Below are positions 23,698 through 33,600 of a stretch of 64,000 bases of DNA, in pieces (positions within the stretch are counted from its first letter, which is position 1; each line of letters begins with the position of its first letter). This stretch comes from Actinomycetes bacterium (GTDB lineage Bacteria > Actinomycetota > Acidimicrobiia > Acidimicrobiales > RAAP-2). The notes below the pieces were generated by a model that was not told the DNA's origin, ran no database searches, and saw only the letters and a program-made list of their open reading frames with translations. The stretch is taken from positions 29,244-93,243 of the forward strand of contig JAJYYG010000147.1 in NCBI GenBank assembly GCA_021801235.1. The letters run 5' to 3'. A program made the translations under genes and the position numbers.

Positions 23698-24711
23698 TCA
23701 GGTTGAACCGACGAGGGCGCCCGCCAGGGGGCCGGAACGTTCGAGTGCCCGTGCCGACACGGCCCGCCGGGTGACGGCCAACCCGGGCAGGCCCGATTCG
23801 AGCAGGTCGGCCACGGCCTGGATGCCGGCCGGCTCCTCCAGGGGGAGCAGTGCGAGGACATCCCCGTCGACCACCGCCACCGGGATCCTGCGCTCGGGCA
23901 ACGAGGCGCCGAGGACCTCAGCAGCGGCGTCCGCGACGGCGGAGCGCGTGCGGATGCCGGAGGGATCGCGGAGGGCCAGCGCCGGGACGGGCGCGGCGGC
24001 ATGGACTCCCAGCCGGAAGCCGACCACGTCCGCCAGCATCGAGACGGAGTCGTGGAGCGGGTGCACGCTGCTCCCGGCGACGTGCTTCCAGTGGACGGGG
24101 ACCTCGGTCACGGCGAGACCCAGCCGGTGCGCCAGGGCCAGGATCTCGACGTCGAACGCGAACCGGTCGATGGGCACCAGGTGGAAGAGCAGTCGGCCGA
24201 CGGGGGTCCGGAACCCCTTGAAGCCGCACTGGGTGTCGTGGAGTCGGAGCCCGGTCCCCATGGTCACCAGCCGGTTGAACGCGCCACCCATCAGCGACCG
24301 GACGACATAGCGGTGCTCCACCATCGACCCGGCCAGCGCCCGGGATCCGATGACGACGTCCGCCTCCTCCAGGCCGCTCAGCAGCGGAGCCACCGCCCGC
24401 GGGTCGATCGCCATGTCGGCGTCCATGAACGCGGTGTTGGCCCCCCGTGCCAGGGCGAGGCCCGCCCGGACGGCTGCCCCCTTGCCCCGGTTGGCCGGAC
24501 AGCGGACCACCCGGTGGTGGGGCGTCGGCGCCAGCAGCTTGCCGGCCGTCTCCGCCGTACCGTCGGTGCTCCCGTCGTCCACCAGCAGGATCTCGGTGCG
24601 ATCGAGGTCGACCGCACCCTCGTCGACCGCCACGTCGAGCCGGCGTATGCCCTCGGCGAGGCGGTGCGCCTCGTTGTAGGCGGGGACGACAATGGTGAGG
24701 TCGAGGGCCAC
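23698..24711 (-). CDS. Dolichyl-phosphate-glucosyltransferase-like GT2 protein
   Basis: A 337-residue family 2 transferase. The GT-A domain (1-230) shows TIVVPAYNEAHRL, LLVDDGSTDGT, NRGKGAAVRAG, the DxD-like FMDADMA, TQCGFKGFR and VPVHWKHVAGSSV, all characteristic of polyprenyl-phosphate glucosyltransferases. The C-terminal 100 residues look unlike a membrane domain and contain a predicted alpha/beta segment of unknown role. It probably makes a polyprenyl-phosphate sugar for envelope polymer assembly. TAACGT lies nine bases before the GTG start, so its leader could be only two or three bases. Confidence 0.85.
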   Translation of the reverse strand: MALDLTIVVPAYNEAHRLAEGIRRLDVAVDEGAVDLDRTEILLVDDGSTDGTAETAGKLLAPTPHHRVVRCPANRGKGAAVRAGLALARGANTAFMDADMAIDPRAVAPLLSGLEEADVVIGSRALAGSMVEHRYVVRSLMGGAFNRLVTMGTGLRLHDTQCGFKGFRTPVGRLLFHLVPIDRFAFDVEILALAHRLGLAVTEVPVHWKHVAGSSVHPLHDSVSMLADVVGFRLGVHAAAPVPALALRDPSGIRTRSAVADAAAEVLGASLPERRIPVAVVDGDVLALLPLEEPAGIQAVADLLESGLPGLAVTRRAVSARALERSGPLAGALVGST

Positions 24712-24820
24712 GGCGATCCGACGTTAGACGGTGGTCGCGGCCCGGTGGTCGCGACGGTTCCGTGAAGTCGCACTCCGGTGGGCGCTCCCGGGCGGGCGGC
24801 CACCCGGGAGCGGCTCCCGG

Positions 24821-26242
24821 CTACGGCCGGCCGGCGCCGACCAGCCCGTAGGACCAGAACGGATCGTAGGAGACGACCGTTCCGGGCTCAGAAGCCTGGA
24901 TGATCGTCGAGGCGCCGTACGGGGTCGGGTGGCCGTCCAACGTGGGCCCGACGTACATCACGACGTGGTCGATCCCGGTGCCGTCCAGGTTGTAGAACAA
25001 CAGGTCCCCCGGTTCGAGGGCGGAGAGGCTCACGTGCGTCGACTCGTCGTACTGGGCGGCGGCCGAATGTTCGAGCGAGACACCCGCCTGTTCCCACGCC
25101 AGCATCACCAGGCCCGAGCAGTCGACCCCGGAGCGCGAGGCGCCACCCCAGACATAGGGGACGCCGAGGTACTGCATGGCGCCGTGCACCGCAGCGAGCC
25201 CGGCGGCCTGCGGGCTCCCCCCGCTGGCGATGGCGATCGTGCCGGAGCCGGACGCTGCCCCGGCGGCCTGGTTGGCGGCGGCGGCCGCGGCGGTAGCGGC
25301 AGCGGTGGTCGTGGCAGCGGTGGTCGTGGCAGCGGTGGTCGTGGCAGATCCCCCGGCCGTGGTGCCGGTGGCCGTGGTCGCCCCGACGGTAGCGGCGACC
25401 TGGGCCGCCTGAGCCGCCTGGAGGGCGGCGGCCTGGGCGGCGCGTTGGGACCGGGCGGCGGCGGCGGCCTGGGCGGCGGAGGCGGCCTGGGCGGCGGCCT
25501 GCTGGGCGATCTGCTGGGCCAGGGTGCCTTTGACCTCGGCCAGGGTGGCCTGGGCGGCCTGCGTGGCGGTCGCCGCCTCCTGTTGGGCCTGGCTCGCCTG
25601 GGCGATCTGGTCGGATTCGGTCCGCTGCTCCGCCAGTAAGGTCGCCTGGGTGCCGCTCACCCGCGCCTGTCCGGCGCGGACGGCGGCGACCGCACGGGCG
25701 ATGTCGCCCACCGCCACGTCGTTGTACATGGCCCGGGCCTCGCCGGTGTTCCCCGGCGGAGCGAAGAGGTCGGCGATCGCACCGGAGGAGGAGTCGGTGA
25801 CGTAGGCGGCGATGGCGTCGTCGCGAAGCCGGTTCCGGTCGGCGGACAACGTGGCCTGGTCGGCGGCCATCGTCGCGCTCGTGGCCTGGAGGGATGCCCG
25901 GGTGGAGGCGAGGTCGATGACCGCCTGGTTGTACTCCTCGTCCGTCAGGTTGAGCGTCCGTTGCTGCTGGGCGATGCGGGACTCGATCACCGCCACCTGG
26001 GCCTCGGTGGCGGTGATCGGGCTCTGGCCTGGTGCCTGGCCTGCAGGGGTCACCGGTCCGCTCCCCGGGGACGCCGGCGGGAGCACCGTGGCGGAGGCGC
26101 CGGCGGGAAGGACAGCCAGCGTCACGAGGAGGGCGCCTCCCGCCACCGCGAGCGCCTTGCGCCAGGGAGGTTGCGGGCGGCCGGCACCGCGATGCGCACG
26201 GCCCCCCGACTCGGCCGATCGTCCGACAGTCACATCAGCCAC
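24821..26242 (-). CDS. Secreted NlpC/P60 peptidoglycan hydrolase with coiled coil
   Basis: A 473-residue RipA-like endopeptidase that would cut peptide stems of peptidoglycan. A basic N terminus and signal sequence (ALAVAGGALLVTLAVLPAGASA) precede a long coiled-coil region (about 75-285, very rich in Ala, Gln and Thr). A low-complexity Ala/Thr linker (about 290-345) follows, then the NlpC/P60 domain: catalytic Cys in SGVDCSGLVMLAW, His in GIDHVVMYVG. Start GTG 26242 is chosen because TACTGT lies seven bases upstream. The 71-codon upstream extension has no signal sequence and is not credible. Confidence 0.86.
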   Translation of the reverse strand: MADVTVGRSAESGGRAHRGAGRPQPPWRKALAVAGGALLVTLAVLPAGASATVLPPASPGSGPVTPAGQAPGQSPITATEAQVAVIESRIAQQQRTLNLTDEEYNQAVIDLASTRASLQATSATMAADQATLSADRNRLRDDAIAAYVTDSSSGAIADLFAPPGNTGEARAMYNDVAVGDIARAVAAVRAGQARVSGTQATLLAEQRTESDQIAQASQAQQEAATATQAAQATLAEVKGTLAQQIAQQAAAQAASAAQAAAAARSQRAAQAAALQAAQAAQVAATVGATTATGTTAGGSATTTAATTTAATTTAAATAAAAAANQAAGAASGSGTIAIASGGSPQAAGLAAVHGAMQYLGVPYVWGGASRSGVDCSGLVMLAWEQAGVSLEHSAAAQYDESTHVSLSALEPGDLLFYNLDGTGIDHVVMYVGPTLDGHPTPYGASTIIQASEPGTVVSYDPFWSYGLVGAGRP

Positions 26243-26249
26243 TCGTGCA

Positions 26250-26255
26250 ACAGTA
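26250..26255 (-). promoter_or_regulatory. -10 box TACTGT, leaderless start of the NlpC/P60 gene
   Basis: On the minus strand TACTGT ends seven bases before GTG 26242. No ribosome-binding site precedes the start, so the mRNA is probably leaderless. Confidence 0.48.
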
Positions 26256-26405
26256 GTGGCCAAGGCCGGTCGTGCCAAGGGTCGATCGGGACGCCGCGTT
26301 CGGGACCGCTCGGTTGCCCCACACGGGGCCGTGCCGGCCGCTGGAGTGTGCCAGGGCTGGCCGCGCCCTGCGGACCGGTCCGGGCAGGGAGAAAGGGCTG
26401 CGCGC

Positions 26406-28085
26406 ATGGTGACCATCGAGACACGGTCCGGACGGATCAGCGGTGTCGAACGCAACGGGGTGTGGTCGTTCTCGGGCGTACCCTACGCGGCGGCGCCGGA
26501 AGGTAGTCGCCGGTGGCGCCCCCCGGTGTCCCCGCGTCCCTGGGCGGGGATCCGGGTCTGCGACCACTTCACCCCGACGGCGCCCCAGCCGCCGATGATC
26601 CCGGGTCTGTCGATTGCCGGGGAGCCGGACGAGCACTCGGAGGACTGCCTGAGCCTGAACCTCTGGACGCCGGGGATCGACGGCGGCCGTCGGCCGGTGA
26701 TGGTCTGGGTCCACGGCGGGGGGTTCACGGCGGGCTCCGGTGCCGGCAACCTCTACCGGGGCGGAGGGCTCGCCCGGGAGGCCGACGTGGTGGTCGTGAC
26801 CATCAACTACCGGCTGGGCGCGCTCGGTTTCCTCGCCCACCCCACACTCGAGATCCGCGGGGAGCCGTGGTTGGGCGGCGATTCGTGGGCGGGCTTCGGC
26901 AACTGGGGACTCGCCGACCAGGTCGCGGCCCTGGTGTGGGTCCGGGACCACATCGCCCTGTTCGGCGGGGACCCCGGCAACGTCACCGTCTTCGGCGAAT
27001 CGGCCGGGGGGATGAGCGTCGCCGCGCTCCTGGCGATGCCCGCCGCCCGGGGGCTGTTCCATCGGGCGGTGGTCGAGAGCGGCCCGCCCTACACGCAGAG
27101 CGCGGACCGGGCCGCCGAGCGGGCTGAGCTGGTGGCGGCCGGGCTCGGCGTCGCCCTCACCCGGGAGTCCCTGGAGGGCGTGCCGGCGGACGAGCTCGTC
27201 CGGGCGGTCACCGCGGTGGGCTCGGGCCTGCGCACCGGAGACGGGCTGCCCCTGCCGTTGCTGCCGGTGGTCGACGGGGGCCTGCTGGGCGTCCCCCCCG
27301 AGGAGGCGGTGGCGGACGGATCAGCGGCGGACGTCCCGCTCCTGATCGGCACCAACCGGGACGAGGCGGCGTTCTTCGCCGTGGGGATGGAGCAGGTCCG
27401 CAGCCTCGACGACGCCGGGTTGCGCCACTGGGTGGCGAGGGTCGTCCCGGACCCGGCGGACGTGGAGCGCCTGGTCGACGCATACACCGAGGCCCGGACG
27501 CTCCGGCGGGCGGCGGTGACGCCTCGCGACCTCTGGGTGGCGATCGCCAGCGACGTGATCTTCCGGCTCCCGTCGCTCCGGCTGGCCGACGCCCACCACC
27601 GGTCGATCGTGCAGGTGGGGCCGGGGCCGGAGGGGCCGCCGGTGGGCCCGGCCGTGCCCGGGTCCTCGTCGGCAGCCGTGCGAGCCGGCACCTTCGTCTA
27701 CCTGTTCACGCAGGAGACCCCCGCGTTCGGGGGCGTGCTGGGCGCCTGCCACGGGCTCGAGATCCCGTTCGTGTTCGGCACGGTACGCAACCCCGGCGTC
27801 CAGCTGTTCTCCGGCGGCGGGGACGACGCCCTCCAACTGTCGGCGACGATGCGCCGGGCATGGGCCTCCTTCGCCCGGGACGGCGACCCGGGAGGTGGGT
27901 CGGAGGACGATGCGGCCGGAGCGGAGGTCGGGCGGTGGTCGCCGTGGACCCCCGGGCGGCGGCCGACCACGGTGCTCGGCCCGTGGCCGGGCGACCGCTC
28001 CATGGTCCGGTCCGTCGAACGACCGCACGACGCGGAGCTGGTCGCTCTGGCCGATGCCCTGGCGCCCGGTACGGTCAGCCGCTGA
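26406..28085 (+). CDS. Type B carboxylesterase
   Basis: A 559-residue alpha/beta hydrolase of the carboxylesterase/para-nitrobenzyl esterase family. Visible elements are EDCLSLNLWTP, the oxyanion-hole loop WVHGGGF, the nucleophile in FGESAGGMS (Ser about 199), the acid in GTNRDEAAFF and the His in GACHGLEIPFVFG. No signal peptide is present, so it acts in the cytoplasm on carboxylic esters. ATG 26406 has a purine-rich ribosome-binding site (GAAAGGG) eight bases upstream, and the conserved ETRSGRISG follows directly. It diverges from the NlpC/P60 gene and converges on the collagen-like gene. Confidence 0.9.
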   Translation: MVTIETRSGRISGVERNGVWSFSGVPYAAAPEGSRRWRPPVSPRPWAGIRVCDHFTPTAPQPPMIPGLSIAGEPDEHSEDCLSLNLWTPGIDGGRRPVMVWVHGGGFTAGSGAGNLYRGGGLAREADVVVVTINYRLGALGFLAHPTLEIRGEPWLGGDSWAGFGNWGLADQVAALVWVRDHIALFGGDPGNVTVFGESAGGMSVAALLAMPAARGLFHRAVVESGPPYTQSADRAAERAELVAAGLGVALTRESLEGVPADELVRAVTAVGSGLRTGDGLPLPLLPVVDGGLLGVPPEEAVADGSAADVPLLIGTNRDEAAFFAVGMEQVRSLDDAGLRHWVARVVPDPADVERLVDAYTEARTLRRAAVTPRDLWVAIASDVIFRLPSLRLADAHHRSIVQVGPGPEGPPVGPAVPGSSSAAVRAGTFVYLFTQETPAFGGVLGACHGLEIPFVFGTVRNPGVQLFSGGGDDALQLSATMRRAWASFARDGDPGGGSEDDAAGAEVGRWSPWTPGRRPTTVLGPWPGDRSMVRSVERPHDAELVALADALAPGTVSR

Positions 28086-28125
28086 CCCGTCCAGTCGGGG
28101 ACCGACGATGCTCGTTCGCTCCTTG

Positions 28126-29607
28126 TCAGCTCCTTGTCGGAAAGATCCCGGCCGTACAGATGGAGTAGGTGAGGCCGTTGGGCGCCGCCGCGGTGAGGTT
28201 GGGGAGTGCGAAGGTCGTTACGCCGTTGCCGCCGTACTCGGTGCCGAGCAGCGCGAAGAGCGCCTGATTCTGGCTGATCGAGAGGAGTTGGCCGTCCGCG
28301 GGTGTGCCGTTGGCAACCCCTCCGGCGCTCAGGATGACCTGCCCGAGGGTGCACGTCTCGCCGGTCCCCGCCGCCGCCGTCTGGGTGCCGGTTCCGAACG
28401 CGGTGGTGCCCGGTCCCGCCGGGCCGGTGGGTCCGGTGGCCCCCTGCGGTCCGGCAGGCCCCGTGGGTCCGGCAGGCCCCGTGGGTCCGGCAGGCCCCGT
28501 GGGTCCGGCAGGCCCCGTGGGTCCGGCAGGCCCCGTGGCTCCGGTGGCTCCCTGCGGCCCCGTGGCTCCGGTGGCTCCCTGCGGCCCCGTGGCTCCGGTG
28601 GCTCCCTGCGGCCCCGTGGCTCCCAGTGGCCCCGATGGCCCGATGATACCCTGCGGCCCTTGTGGCCCGGTGGCTCCCTGCGGCCCTTGTGGCCCGATGG
28701 CACCCTGCGGCCCTTGTGGCCCGATGGCCCCCTGCTGCCCCGCAGGCCCCGTGGCCCCTTGCATTCCCTGCGGCCCCGTGGGACCGATCGGACCGATCAG
28801 CCCCTGGACGCCCTGCGGGCCGACCGGACCCTCGATCCCGGGCGCGCCCTGGGCACCCGCCGCGCCCTGGGGACCGACCAGGCTGAGCCCGGCCGGCCAA
28901 CCGTTGGCACCCTTCGGGCCGTAAAGGGTTCCCGAGGCAGTGTCGACGTAGACGTTCCCGGTGGTGCCCTCGGAGGCGGCCGGCGGGGTCGTCCCACTCA
29001 GGACGCTGGCCCCGGCCGGCCCGACCAGGCTCACCGGGTCCCCCCACCCCGACGGCGACTTCGGTCCGTAGAGGGACGCGGTCGTGAGGTCGAGGTAGAA
29101 GTCGTCAACTCGCCCGAGCGCCGTCGGCGGGGCCCCGGTGCCGTGGAGCACCACTCCGCCCGGCTCCGACGGGGCCGACCCGGTGGGGACGGCTGCCATG
29201 CCGACCACCGGGGCATCGAGGGATCTCCCGCCTTTGGAGCCGTAGAACTGGGCGTCGCCGAAGGCGAACACCCCGCCGTCCTTGGCCACCAACCAGTAGC
29301 CCTTGCCGTCGGACGTCGGCACGATGCCCACGATCGGGGCGTTGAGCGCCTGGCCGGCCATCGACCCGTAGAACTGGGCATCGCCGAAGGTGAACACCCC
29401 GCCGTCCGAGGCGGCCAGCCAGTACCCCCCCTGGGGGGACTCGGCCATGCGGGTGACCGCGGCGAGGTCCAGGCGCGGAAGTGCGATGGACGGCCCGGCT
29501 GCGCCGCGCGCCCCGGCGCTGCCGACGCCGAAGAACGACACGGTACCGACTGCTCCGATCGCGGCGGCGACGGACGCCCTCCGGCGCCAGCTTCGGCTCG
29601 GTGACAT
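28126..29607 (-). CDS. Secreted collagen-like protein with tail-collar C terminus
   Basis: A 493-residue exported structural protein. A signal peptide ([22 protein letters not shown]) is followed by two copies of a beta-rich repeat ending GGVF(T/A)FGDAQFYGS (about 60-135), found in actinobacterial surface proteins. Next come a linker with two YGPK segments, about 150 residues of Gly-X-Y collagen triplets, and a C-terminal domain like phage tail-collar/microcystin-dependent proteins ([22 protein letters not shown]). The C-terminal part could trimerise the collagen helix. ATG 29607 is chosen for its AGGAG ribosome-binding site. The role may be a surface fibre or sheath. Confidence 0.8.
   Translation of the reverse strand: MSPSRSWRRRASVAAAIGAVGTVSFFGVGSAGARGAAGPSIALPRLDLAAVTRMAESPQGGYWLAASDGGVFTFGDAQFYGSMAGQALNAPIVGIVPTSDGKGYWLVAKDGGVFAFGDAQFYGSKGGRSLDAPVVGMAAVPTGSAPSEPGGVVLHGTGAPPTALGRVDDFYLDLTTASLYGPKSPSGWGDPVSLVGPAGASVLSGTTPPAASEGTTGNVYVDTASGTLYGPKGANGWPAGLSLVGPQGAAGAQGAPGIEGPVGPQGVQGLIGPIGPTGPQGMQGATGPAGQQGAIGPQGPQGAIGPQGPQGATGPQGPQGIIGPSGPLGATGPQGATGATGPQGATGATGPQGATGATGPAGPTGPAGPTGPAGPTGPAGPTGPAGPQGATGPTGPAGPGTTAFGTGTQTAAAGTGETCTLGQVILSAGGVANGTPADGQLLSISQNQALFALLGTEYGGNGVTTFALPNLTAAAPNGLTYSICTAGIFPTRS
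28448..28537 (-). repeat. Five perfect 18-bp repeats in the collagen region
   Basis: Five identical copies of GGTCCGGCAGGCCCCGTG (plus-strand reading) encode repeated Gly-Pro-Ala-Gly-Pro-Thr. The DNA identity, including third codon positions, implies recent expansion, and the copy number probably varies between strains. Confidence 0.92.
28538..28618 (-). repeat. Three perfect 27-bp repeats in the collagen region
   Basis: Three identical 27-bp units directly follow the 18-bp array and encode three Gly-X-Y triplets each (repeating GATGATGPQ). Further imperfect units continue to about 28760. Confidence 0.9.
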
Positions 29608-29743
29608 CAGGGGGTCTCCTCTCGTGCGGCCGGGTGGCGTCCCACGGTTCCCCACGCAGGACGCCGTCGGCCCGGCGTCGCCGGGCCGAGGTCATCGTCG
29701 CATGGCGGGCGCCCGGTGTCACGTCGACAACGGGTGCGGGCCG

Positions 29744-30649
29744 TCAGCCGAGTGGCGGGCGTGCCGCCGTGAGCAACGCCGCGGTCCGCTCGGCCCGGTC
29801 CGCCCACCACGGACCCGGGTCCGACCCGACCGGCAGGCGGCCCCGGTGCAGCTGCGCCCACCGCCGGGCGTGTCCGGACAGCCAGGCGAAGGTCCCGGTC
29901 GAGTCCTGGTCGACCAGCGCCTTGAGGACGAAGCGGCGTTCGCCACGCCGGAGGCCCAGCTCCAACCCGCCGGCCGCCCGGGCCAGGTCGGCGCGGGTGA
30001 GGACGAACCCGGACCGCACCGGGGCGACCAGGCCGTCGAGGAGCTCGTCGAGCGCCTCCCCTGCGGCCATTGGCGGGGGGGCGGACCGGAGCGCCAGGGG
30101 CAGGAGCGCGGCGGGACGGCAACGGGCCGCCTCCCGCTCGAGGGCGCCGCGCAGGAGCTGTGCCCAGGGTCGGGCCGCTTCGAGCTCTTCAACCGCCGCG
30201 TCGCAGTAGCCCGGCACCCACGACCAGAGGTGCTCCCAGAGCACGGCAGTCCGGGCATGGTCGAGCCGTTGTCGGGTCCCTGCGGCCCGGGACCCGAGGG
30301 CGGCGGAGCCCAGCTCGGCGTAGAGCAGCAGGATGGCTCCCAGGTGGTCAGGGTCCGACGGGGCGTCGAGCCCGAGGGTCCGCCACACCCCGGCGACCCG
30401 ATCGGCGCCCTCGCCTCCCAACTTCCCCTCGGCCCCCAGGTGGATCGAGGCGTAGGGCGGCAGCTCGAGGACGAAGAGCTGGGTGTGGTCGGCGGGTTCC
30501 CAGGCGGGCAGGGCCAGCGAGGCGGCGAGGCGCGCGCTCTGGGCGGGCGGGTCGAGGGCGAAGGATCCGAGGGCCCGGAGCAGCTCCCACCTCCCTTCCT
30601 CGTCCTCCACTCCGGGGGTGGTGTCGCTCTCCGTTCCCGACCGGTCCAC
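29744..30649 (-). CDS. TorD-family molybdoenzyme chaperone
   Basis: A 301-residue, mostly helical cytoplasmic protein of the TorD/NarJ chaperone group, which holds the apo catalytic subunit until the molybdenum cofactor is inserted. The family-type segment DPDHLGAILLLYAELG is visible near residues 99-114, with a second helical half from about 150. It lies 12 bases after the molybdopterin subunit gene in the same direction, which fits its role. It is longer than typical TorD proteins (about 200), the extra length being a C-terminal region with a Trp-rich end. Start GTG 30649. Confidence 0.75.
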   Translation of the reverse strand: MDRSGTESDTTPGVEDEEGRWELLRALGSFALDPPAQSARLAASLALPAWEPADHTQLFVLELPPYASIHLGAEGKLGGEGADRVAGVWRTLGLDAPSDPDHLGAILLLYAELGSAALGSRAAGTRQRLDHARTAVLWEHLWSWVPGYCDAAVEELEAARPWAQLLRGALEREAARCRPAALLPLALRSAPPPMAAGEALDELLDGLVAPVRSGFVLTRADLARAAGGLELGLRRGERRFVLKALVDQDSTGTFAWLSGHARRWAQLHRGRLPVGSDPGPWWADRAERTAALLTAARPPLG

Positions 30650-30661
30650 GTCGCCCGGCGC

Positions 30662-33592
30662 TCAGCGGGCCTGGCCGGGAATGGCGAACTGGTCCCGGGA
30701 CGGCTTGAGCGGTCGCATGAGCCAGGTCGGTCGCCGGAGGCCGTCGGGTGAGACCTGCCCGGCCGGCCGGGTCTCGGCCATCCAGCGTTCGTAGACGGCG
30801 CGGGACTTGTCGGTGTCGACCGCGATGTCCCCGTGCCGGTCCCCGGGCTCGGCGGGCCGCACCCGGACCGCCTGGTGCCAGCAGTGCATCCCCGAGATCG
30901 GGTCGGGGTGGACCGGGAAGGTGAGGTTCTGGTGCACCCCGGTGTCGCTCCACCAGATGCGCCGGCTGTCCGGGTCCGACGAGTCGTAGGGGGCGACGGA
31001 GGCACGACGGCGCATGGTCCACTCCCCCCCGTCGTGATCGAGGTCGACGGTCGCCATCATCCCCCCGACCCCCCCGGACTGCCCGCGGAGCTTCCAGCGA
31101 CCCATGTGGTGGCTGCAGGCGACCACCCCGGGGCGGATCCCCTCGGTGACCCACGCCTTGGCCACGAAGTAGCCGATCTCGGTCTCCACCCGGACCAGGT
31201 CGCCGGTCTTCGCCACTCCGAGACGGAAGGCGTCGGTCGGGTTGATCCACACCGGGTTGGTGTGGGCCAGCTCGTCGAGCCACTTGGAGTTGGCCGACCG
31301 GGTGTGGATCTGGGTCGGAAGTCGGAAGGTGGACAGCAGCACCAGCTGGTCGTCGGCGAGCTTCGACGGGTGGACATGGCTCCGGATGTACCCGGGGATG
31401 GCGTGCTCGGGCCAGCCCCAGTCGGCGATGGTCGGGGAGTAGAACTCGAGCAGCCCGGAAGGGGTGGGAAAGCCCCGGAGCACCTGGCCGTCGACCTCCA
31501 CGCCGACCGCCCTCCGGCCTGCGGCGTCGGGCTCCGGCGCGGCGAGAGGGACGATGTTGGGCGAAGGTGCTTTGGGGGAGGCCGAGTAGACCCGGCCCCG
31601 GGCACTCACCTGCACGTCGGAGAGCTCGGCGGGGTCGACGACATCCTCGTACCGCTTTCCGACCCCGTCGGCGATCTCGAAGGCGCCGTACCGCCGCATC
31701 CATCCGAGCGGAGAGAGCCCCTCGGCGGCGGCGCGCTCGGGCAGCCCGGGAACCGAGTGCTCGAACATCCACCCGTAGTACTCGTCGACGGTGAGCTTCT
31801 CCCCGGGGCGGGCCCTGGACTCGTGGTACCGGCGGATGCCCATCGATCCGTCCGGGTCGATGCGCCACGAGAGGTCGATCCAGAACTCGTTCTCCTCCCA
31901 CACCTCCCCCGGGTTCACCTCCCGGGTGTCGGTCACCGCCTGGCCCAGGCGTTCGCGGGCGGTACGGAGCACGGGCTGGCGGAACCCGATCCACTGCCCG
32001 TCGTACTGCTCGTAGGAGTGGGTGTCGTGGCGCTCCGAGCTGTGCCCCATCGGGAGCACGAAGTCGGCGAAGTAGGCCGACTCGTTCCAGGTGGGGGTGA
32101 GGGCGACGAAGCAACCGACGAGCGCCTCGTCGGTGAGCACCTCCATCCAGCTCAGGCCGTCCGGGTTGGTCCACACCGGGTTGTAGACCCGCGTGAAGTA
32201 GGTATCGAGGTGGCCCCGCCCCTCCTTGAGGAAGTGGGGGAGGAGGAAGGAGAGCTCGTTCTGGGCCAGCGGGAACTCGAGCGGCCAGGTCAGCTCCTGC
32301 CAGACGCCGGGGTGGGGAGGGGTGTGGATGGGCTCGGGGACGAACTTGTTCCAGGCGTTGGGGAACGTGCCCCCTTCGGTGGCGATCGCCCCCAGCAGCG
32401 CCGAGAGGAGGACGAGGGTCCGCGACACCTGCCAGCCTCCGAGGTTCCCTGCCGCCGCCGAGCGCCAGGTGTGGCACGAGAAACGGGTCCCGGCACCGGC
32501 GACCAGCTCCGCCACCTCGGCGAGCTGGTCGGCGTCGATGCCGGCCTCCGACGCGGCCATCTCGAAGGTGAACTCGGCGTAGAGGAGCCGGAGGACCGTC
32601 TCGAACGCCTCGAAGGTGACCGGGAGGTCGGGGTGGCACGCCTCGAGGTACTCGGCCCAGTTCCACCACCGCCGGACGAAGTCGCGGTCGTAGCGGCCGG
32701 TCTGGATCAGATGGTTGGCGATGGCGAGGTTGACCGCGGCCTCGCTCCCCGGCCGGGTGGCCAGCCAGTGGTCGGCGTGGGTGGCGGTGTTGGAGAGCCG
32801 GGTGTCGAGGACGACGAGCTTGGCGCCGTGCTCGCGGGCCTCGGTGATGCGCTGCGCGTGCGGGTTGAAGTAGTGCCCCGTCTCGAGGTGGGCACTGATC
32901 AGGTAGATGACCTCTGCATTCGCATGGTCGGGGCTGGGCCGGTCCATCCCCATCCAGAACTGGTAGCCGGTCCGCCCGCCGCTCGAGCACACGTTGGTGT
33001 GGGAGTTGTGGCCGTCGACCCCCCAGCTGGCCAGCACCCGCTCGGTGTAGCCGTCCTCTCCGGGGCGCCCGATGTGGACCATGATCTCGTTCTGGCGATG
33101 CTCCTCCAGTGCGGTGCGGATCCGCCGGGCGATGGTGTCGAGCGCCTCGTCCCACGACACCCGCTCCCACCGTCCCTCGCCCCTCGCCCCGGCGCGGCGC
33201 AGCGGGTAGAGGATCCGGTCCGGGTCGGTGAGCTGGTTGATCGTGGCCGGTCCCTTGGCGCAGTTGCGCCCCCGCGAGCCGGGGTGCTCGGGGTTGCCCT
33301 CGAACTTGCGGACCTGGAGGGTGTCGCGGTCGACGTAGGCGAGGAGCCCGCAGGCCGACTCGCAGTTGAAGCAGGTGGTCGGCACCAGCATCGAGTGACG
33401 CTCCACCCGTTGCGGCCACGAGCGCGAGTCGAGCTCCACCCAGTCGTCCCACCGCTCCTTGGGCGGGAAGGCGGCCAGCAGGGTCTGGCTGGCCCCCGGG
33501 TAGAAGGTCTCCCCGCGCGCCTCGGTGTTGAGGCGGTCGGCGGACACCCTCCGGCCCAGGGCGTCGAGGTCGGGGGACTCGGGATCGGGCAC
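30662..33592 (-). CDS. Molybdopterin oxidoreductase catalytic subunit (DMSO-reductase/CISM superfamily)
   Basis: A 976-residue bis-molybdopterin-guanine-dinucleotide enzyme. The N-terminal [4Fe-4S] site is C74-x2-C77-x3-C81-x29-C111. The probable Mo ligand is Cys202 in TNVCSSGGRTG. The C-terminal dinucleotide-binding domain ends near QNLTFPVHPDPISGMHCWHQ. No twin-arginine signal is present, so the enzyme should be cytoplasmic. With the adjacent ferredoxin/NrfD fusion it would form a complex-iron-sulfur-molybdoenzyme that exchanges electrons with membrane quinones. Formate, polysulphide, tetrathionate and other substrates are all possible. GTG 33592 has GGAG upstream; longer extension runs into the neighbour. 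Confidence 0.88.
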   Translation of the reverse strand: MPDPESPDLDALGRRVSADRLNTEARGETFYPGASQTLLAAFPPKERWDDWVELDSRSWPQRVERHSMLVPTTCFNCESACGLLAYVDRDTLQVRKFEGNPEHPGSRGRNCAKGPATINQLTDPDRILYPLRRAGARGEGRWERVSWDEALDTIARRIRTALEEHRQNEIMVHIGRPGEDGYTERVLASWGVDGHNSHTNVCSSGGRTGYQFWMGMDRPSPDHANAEVIYLISAHLETGHYFNPHAQRITEAREHGAKLVVLDTRLSNTATHADHWLATRPGSEAAVNLAIANHLIQTGRYDRDFVRRWWNWAEYLEACHPDLPVTFEAFETVLRLLYAEFTFEMAASEAGIDADQLAEVAELVAGAGTRFSCHTWRSAAAGNLGGWQVSRTLVLLSALLGAIATEGGTFPNAWNKFVPEPIHTPPHPGVWQELTWPLEFPLAQNELSFLLPHFLKEGRGHLDTYFTRVYNPVWTNPDGLSWMEVLTDEALVGCFVALTPTWNESAYFADFVLPMGHSSERHDTHSYEQYDGQWIGFRQPVLRTARERLGQAVTDTREVNPGEVWEENEFWIDLSWRIDPDGSMGIRRYHESRARPGEKLTVDEYYGWMFEHSVPGLPERAAAEGLSPLGWMRRYGAFEIADGVGKRYEDVVDPAELSDVQVSARGRVYSASPKAPSPNIVPLAAPEPDAAGRRAVGVEVDGQVLRGFPTPSGLLEFYSPTIADWGWPEHAIPGYIRSHVHPSKLADDQLVLLSTFRLPTQIHTRSANSKWLDELAHTNPVWINPTDAFRLGVAKTGDLVRVETEIGYFVAKAWVTEGIRPGVVACSHHMGRWKLRGQSGGVGGMMATVDLDHDGGEWTMRRRASVAPYDSSDPDSRRIWWSDTGVHQNLTFPVHPDPISGMHCWHQAVRVRPAEPGDRHGDIAVDTDKSRAVYERWMAETRPAGQVSPDGLRRPTWLMRPLKPSRDQFAIPGQAR

Positions 33593-33600
33593 CGTGGCTC

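Noticed and set aside
28448..28760. CRISPR-like array of short repeats.
   Set aside because: The repeats have no spacers of constant unique sequence and encode collagen triplets in frame.
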